From assembly GCA_937916345.1 (NCBI GenBank), contig CALFUE010000094.1, positions 1 through 8,703 of the forward strand: DNA of 8,703 nt. The letters run 5' to 3'. Under the pieces are notes generated by a model. The model worked only from the letters and a program-made list of their open reading frames with translations, did not search any database and was not told the origin of the DNA. The position numbers and the translations under genes are program-made. The DNA comes from an uncultured bacterium (GTDB lineage: Bacteria > Bacillota > Clostridia > Lachnospirales > Lachnospiraceae). Positions 5,845 to 8,703 of the stretch are shown here, piece by piece (within the stretch, counting starts at the first letter, position 1; every line of letters starts with the position of its first letter).

Positions 5845-5868
5845 CATATCTTTTGACCCCGACATCAT
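5845..5868 (-). repeat. Half-palindrome copy of the repeat found at 8649-8671, inverted
   Basis: Read on the minus strand from 5868, the sequence begins ATGATGTCGGGGTCAAAAG and continues ATATG. It matches the plus strand at 8649-8671 in 22 of 23 positions. The complementary arm that makes a hairpin at the other copy is missing here. It begins 6 bp after the stop of the carbohydrate-binding-domain gene and lies before the secG promoter. It may be a degraded member of a dispersed intergenic palindrome family. Confidence 0.7.
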
Positions 5869-5873
5869 ATATG

Positions 5874-7940
5874 TCACTTCTTTCTAAACAGGATGACCAC
5901 AACCAACCCGATCAGCAGCACGCACACGGATGCGATGAGGTATATCCACACATCCATTCCCAGCTCACTCAAGGGTGTCCCGGTAGAGACATTCGTCTCA
6001 TCCTCGTCGGCATCGGATTGCTCCATGCCGGCCTGTCCCATGCCGCCTCTCATTCCCATTTTACCAAATCGGGCATCACTTCCGTCTTCGCCCGTTCCAG
6101 CTTCGGTTGTTTCGCCGGAGGCATCAGATGAAGTATCTGAGGCGTCCTGACCGGGCATATCAGGCGGTGTCATTCCTGACGAATCCCCGTCCGGCATATC
6201 AGGCGGTGTCATCCCCGAAAAGTCTCCATTCTCCATATCAGGGGGCGTCATCTGGGAGAAATCCGTATCCTGTGTTCCAGACGAAGTGTCGGAGGCATTC
6301 TGATCGGGCATGTTCATTCTTCCGCCGCGGTTCATGCCGCCTCCATCACCTCTATCGCCGCCGTTTCCGCCATTTCCGCCGTTCATACCTCCCATGTCGC
6401 CGCCCATTCCCATTCCGGATGAAGCTGCGTCTCCGTAAGAAGCGGAAATTTCTTCCACAGTCACGGTTTCTTCGGTATCTCCTATTTTTACGGTGTAGGA
6501 GCTTCCGACCTCAATACCCGGGCAGCTGATGCATGCAGAGGTAAATCCGAGGGGAACCTGATAATTCAACAGCTCATTACCGAGAGCGTCGGTAAGGATC
6601 AGCGCAGTATCATCCGATGCAGCAGAGCTGAAATTGTAGAGTATGATTCCCTGTGAAGATGTATCACTCAGCTCCTCCACCATAGACGAGCTGCCGCAGG
6701 CTATGACGGTTCCGCCGTCTATCACACATATACCGCTGCTCTCGCTGCCGTAGTCTATGGCGCAGTTTCCGCCGTTATTGTTCATACTGATCCTGACATT
6801 TCCGCCGTATACATAGATATCCTTGTTGGAATCAAGACCGTCCGCGTCATTGCCTCTCTCATTAATGATGGTAATGTTTCCGTCGTATATCTTTATATAG
6901 GTCTCCTCATCCTCCGAGTCGGTCGAAGCCGTCGTGACCTGCTGCTCCATGTCAGGTCTCTCAGCTCCGCTTTCTGCATCTGTGCCGGTGTTTTCGGATG
7001 CTTCTGTGCCTGCGAAACCACCTCCGCCGCCAAAGTTACCTCCGCCGAAACCGCCGAGACCGAAGGAATCCGAACCTCCGTTGGCATTGAAGCCGTCATC
7101 GGTCGGATAGACCGTTATATCGCCGCCATAGATATCTATGGTCAGAGCCTCGAGGCCCTCATAGCACTCCGCTATGAGTATCCCGCCTCCGGAAACAGCT
7201 ATGGAAGTATCGGAATGAATACCGTCATCCCCGCAGCTTATGGAAAGCGTCGCGTCACACTTGAAAGCGTCATTTACATGTATACCGTCTTCCTTTGCGT
7301 CTATCGAGATTTCCGCCCCATAGAGCACCAGATCATCCTTGGCGGTGATGCCATGCTTATAATCTCCGGTGACAGTCAGACTTCCGCTGCCGTTTATCAC
7401 CAGATTGTCCCTGGCAAAGATGGCCGCGTTTACATTGTCATCCGAAGCCTCAGAGGTAAGCTCATCACTTGTCATTGCAAAGCTGTTATCAGTTCCCTCT
7501 GCCAGAGTGAGGAAAACCTTGTCGGCCTGAGCGACGCGGAGCGCCGCATCCCCTGAGCGCGTGATATTAACGCCATTAAGCCTGATATAAACCTTTGAGG
7601 AATTGTAAGCGTCCACGTATATACTTCCGTCGGACAGCTCTCCCGAGATATCGTAATATCCGGCGTTTTTGATGTAGAGGCTCCCATCATTAGCGTAGGC
7701 GCCCTGTCCGGATACGGTTATGCCGGAGTCCGAGAGAGTGATATCTGTCGTGTTACGATTCTGCCACCAGGTGATATTCTGCTCGTTTGCAGTGAAATAT
7801 TCAGTTGCCGTGTAGCCGTCACTGCCCTCCTCCGTGGCTGTAAGCCCAAAGCTCGTGCCATTCATGAAGAGAACGGTTATGACCACCGCAATACACATAA
7901 CTATCACGCATATTGCGTCAATTCTCCTGTGTGTTGACAT
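5874..7940 (-). CDS. Surface carbohydrate-binding-domain protein (Cthe_2159-like β-helix), membrane-anchored at both ends
   Basis: This 688-residue protein has a hydrophobic segment at about residues 8-27 (signal peptide or anchor) and a second at about 662-684 followed by RKK at the C-terminus, so most of it is outside the cell. Residues about 58-285 and 350-505 are β-strand-rich with recurrent turns such as DGIH (218-221), DDGIH (238-242), DDGFN (281-285) and DADGLDSN (365-372). This pattern fits the calcium-binding parallel β-helix of the Cthe_2159 carbohydrate-binding family, whose founder binds polygalacturonate. A Gly-rich loop (about 287-309) followed by an acidic Ser/Thr stretch splits the helix. 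Residues about 506-660 are low-complexity: Met/Gly/Asn-rich, then MTPPDM repeats, then acidic Ser/Thr linker. The weak AAGG lies 7-8 nt before the ATG. It follows the DUF4956 gene by 10 bp, so they form an operon. The ligand is inferred, not shown. Confidence 0.8.
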   Translation of the reverse strand: MSTHRRIDAICVIVMCIAVVITVLFMNGTSFGLTATEEGSDGYTATEYFTANEQNITWWQNRNTTDITLSDSGITVSGQGAYANDGSLYIKNAGYYDISGELSDGSIYVDAYNSSKVYIRLNGVNITRSGDAALRVAQADKVFLTLAEGTDNSFAMTSDELTSEASDDNVNAAIFARDNLVINGSGSLTVTGDYKHGITAKDDLVLYGAEISIDAKEDGIHVNDAFKCDATLSISCGDDGIHSDTSIAVSGGGILIAECYEGLEALTIDIYGGDITVYPTDDGFNANGGSDSFGLGGFGGGNFGGGGGFAGTEASENTGTDAESGAERPDMEQQVTTASTDSEDEETYIKIYDGNITIINERGNDADGLDSNKDIYVYGGNVRISMNNNGGNCAIDYGSESSGICVIDGGTVIACGSSSMVEELSDTSSQGIILYNFSSAASDDTALILTDALGNELLNYQVPLGFTSACISCPGIEVGSSYTVKIGDTEETVTVEEISASYGDAASSGMGMGGDMGGMNGGNGGNGGDRGDGGGMNRGGRMNMPDQNASDTSSGTQDTDFSQMTPPDMENGDFSGMTPPDMPDGDSSGMTPPDMPGQDASDTSSDASGETTEAGTGEDGSDARFGKMGMRGGMGQAGMEQSDADEDETNVSTGTPLSELGMDVWIYLIASVCVLLIGLVVVILFRKK
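6156..6251 (-). repeat. 39-bp tandem repeat encoding MTPPDM-containing 13-residue units
   Basis: Three copies of an 18-bp core (6156-6173, 6195-6212, 6234-6251) recur at an exact spacing of 39 bp within the carbohydrate-binding-domain gene. The first two are identical; the third differs at a few bases. They encode MTPPDM at residues 564, 577 and 590, followed by short Asp/Gly/Ser spacers. Flanking segments QNASDTSS and QDASDTSS are near-copies of each other, which suggests a larger duplication. The repeat lies in the extracellular linker before the C-terminal membrane helix and may vary in copy number between strains. Confidence 0.85.
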
Positions 7941-7950
7941 AGTCTTTACC

Positions 7951-8622
7951 TTAACCCATATAATCTCCGTTGTAGCTTACCAGAACTGCGCTCATCACTC
8001 CGTTCATGTCAGAGAGCTCATTGACAAAATCTGTATTATCGTCTGCGAGCCTGATCTCGAAATTCAGCTCGATCTCGCCCTTTCTGGCTGTCTTGCTCTT
8101 TACGGTGCATCGCTTTGTCTTTCCATTGAGGTAATCCGTGGCTGCCTTTTCGCTGGCGCTGTCAGCGCATCTTAACACTACGATGTAGGGGTTTGCCATA
8201 TCCTTTCTGTTCGCGAATATGAGGATTATGATACCGATCACCACGCTGCCGAAAACTGCCAGCGGGATCAATCCTGAGGCGAGAACTATTCCTGCCGCGA
8301 TGGCCCAGAATAAAAACGCGATGTCAAGAGGCTCCTTTATCGCGGTACGGAATCTCACGATAGAAAGAGCGCCGACCATACCGAGTGACAACACTACGTT
8401 GCTGGTCACTGCCAGGATCACGAAGTTTGTTATCATGGTGAGGGCTACGAGTGTCACTCCGAAGCTGGACGAGTACATCACTCCGGCGTAGGTCTTCTTG
8501 TATATGAAGAAGATGAATAAACCTATGGCAAATGCCAGAACCAATGACAGTACCATGTCTACGATACTGATGCTTGTTACCGAGCTTAAAAAGTCGGATT
8601 TGAAAATGTCATTAAATGTCAT
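7951..8622 (-). CDS. DUF4956 family multi-pass membrane protein
   Basis: This 223-residue protein has about four predicted membrane helices (residues ~19-40, 52-72, 100-116, 118-137) and a soluble C-terminal domain from about 145, probably cytoplasmic. The stretch GALSIVRFRTAIKEPLDIAF (84-103) is the conserved signature I associate with DUF4956. The function is unknown; in Firmicutes such genes are often near VTC-type polyphosphate polymerase and CotH-like genes and near carbohydrate-binding-domain proteins like the next gene here. AAAGGAG lies 7 nt before the ATG. The stop is 10 bp before the following ATG, so the two are co-transcribed. The upstream partner genes, if any, lie beyond the right edge of the window. 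Assignment to the family is confident, and its role is not known. Confidence 0.82.
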   Translation of the reverse strand: MTFNDIFKSDFLSSVTSISIVDMVLSLVLAFAIGLFIFFIYKKTYAGVMYSSSFGVTLVALTMITNFVILAVTSNVVLSLGMVGALSIVRFRTAIKEPLDIAFLFWAIAAGIVLASGLIPLAVFGSVVIGIIILIFANRKDMANPYIVVLRCADSASEKAATDYLNGKTKRCTVKSKTARKGEIELNFEIRLADDNTDFVNELSDMNGVMSAVLVSYNGDYMG

Positions 8623-8648
8623 GTCTTTTCTCCTTTTTTACTAATTCC

Positions 8649-8683
8649 ATGATGTCGGGGTCAAAAGGTATTTTGCCCCCGAC
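8649..8683. repeat. Strong intergenic hairpin, full copy of the repeat at 5845-5868
   Basis: On the plus strand GTCGGGG-T-CAAAA (8654-8666) pairs with TTTTG-C-CCCCGAC (8671-8683) around the loop GGTA, twelve base pairs with one T/C mismatch. No T-run follows on either strand, so it is not a standard intrinsic terminator. It lies about 27 bp upstream of the DUF4956 start and would be in its 5' leader. Because one arm recurs at 5845-5868 it looks like a member of a dispersed palindromic repeat family. Confidence 0.7.
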
Positions 8684-8703
8684 CATGATACGCAGCACGC
8701 ACA

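Noticed and set aside
6107..7556. Several plus- and minus-strand frames of 68-140 codons inside the carbohydrate-binding-domain gene
   Set aside because: They are Arg/Pro/Ser-rich shadows of the repetitive Gly/Asp-rich coding sequence in other frames, without start signals.
8640..8690. Promoter for the DUF4956 gene using TTGACC in the hairpin arm
   Set aside because: No acceptable -10 box lies 16-18 nt downstream; the operon promoter is probably outside the window.
1..8703. CRISPR arrays, transposases, integrases, toxin-antitoxin or restriction genes
   Set aside because: No regularly spaced direct repeats and no protein frame with such motifs were found on either strand.

Overview
The window looks like chromosomal DNA of a motile Gram-positive Firmicute, most likely a Lachnospiraceae-type clostridium. 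The reasons are strong AGGAGG-type ribosome binding sites, a σA promoter of Gram-positive form, the order mbl/mreB – flhO – flhP known from Bacillus and clostridia, an FlgJ with only the rod-binding domain, and a DUF4956 / carbohydrate-binding-domain pair of the kind seen in gut and rumen Lachnospiraceae. GC is moderate (near half) everywhere except the first ~116 bases, which are very AT-rich. I cannot name the species.

Every gene I accept lies on the minus strand, so transcription runs from high to low coordinates. From right to left: (1) 8703-5874 is a two-gene membrane/surface module, a DUF4956 multi-pass membrane protein (7951-8622) and a large extracellular β-helix-type carbohydrate-binding-domain protein with membrane segments at both ends (5874-7940). 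A strong hairpin lies upstream of the module. A near-identical copy of one arm of that hairpin recurs in inverted orientation just downstream, so the module is bracketed by an inverted repeat (22 of 23 positions identical). (2) 5873-5753 holds a good extended -10 σA promoter that starts the next unit. (3) 5752-4613 encodes protein export and ribosome rescue: secG, then smpB, then ssrA (tmRNA). (4) 4588-2648 encodes a membrane-anchored α/β hydrolase and an MreB/Mbl actin-like cell-shape protein. (5) 2512-494 encodes flagellar rod proteins FlhO(FlgF-like), FlhP(FlgG-like) and a minimal FlgJ. (6) 507-103 is the 5' end of recD2, which overlaps flgJ and is cut off at about codon 130 by AT-rich DNA.

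From the secG promoter leftward I see no convincing terminator except a hairpin with a T7 run directly before the smpB start codon. Spacings are mostly very short: 9 nt smpB–ssrA, 24 nt ssrA–hydrolase, 6 bp hydrolase–mbl, 5 bp flhP–flgJ, and a 14-bp overlap flgJ–recD2. The tmRNA therefore appears to sit inside a polycistronic transcript. A 135-bp gap before flhO is the one place that looks like a second promoter region; it contains a σ28-like match and a perfect 16-bp palindrome.

Points most worth following: the recD2 break at an abrupt composition change (possible mobile-element junction, with the element outside the window); the lack of rnr and of any Shine-Dalgarno at smpB together with the abutting hairpin; tmRNA in mid-operon with a tag ending in three alanines; and the repeat-bracketed DUF4956/carbohydrate-binding module. 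I found no CRISPR array, transposase, integrase or recognisable defence gene.
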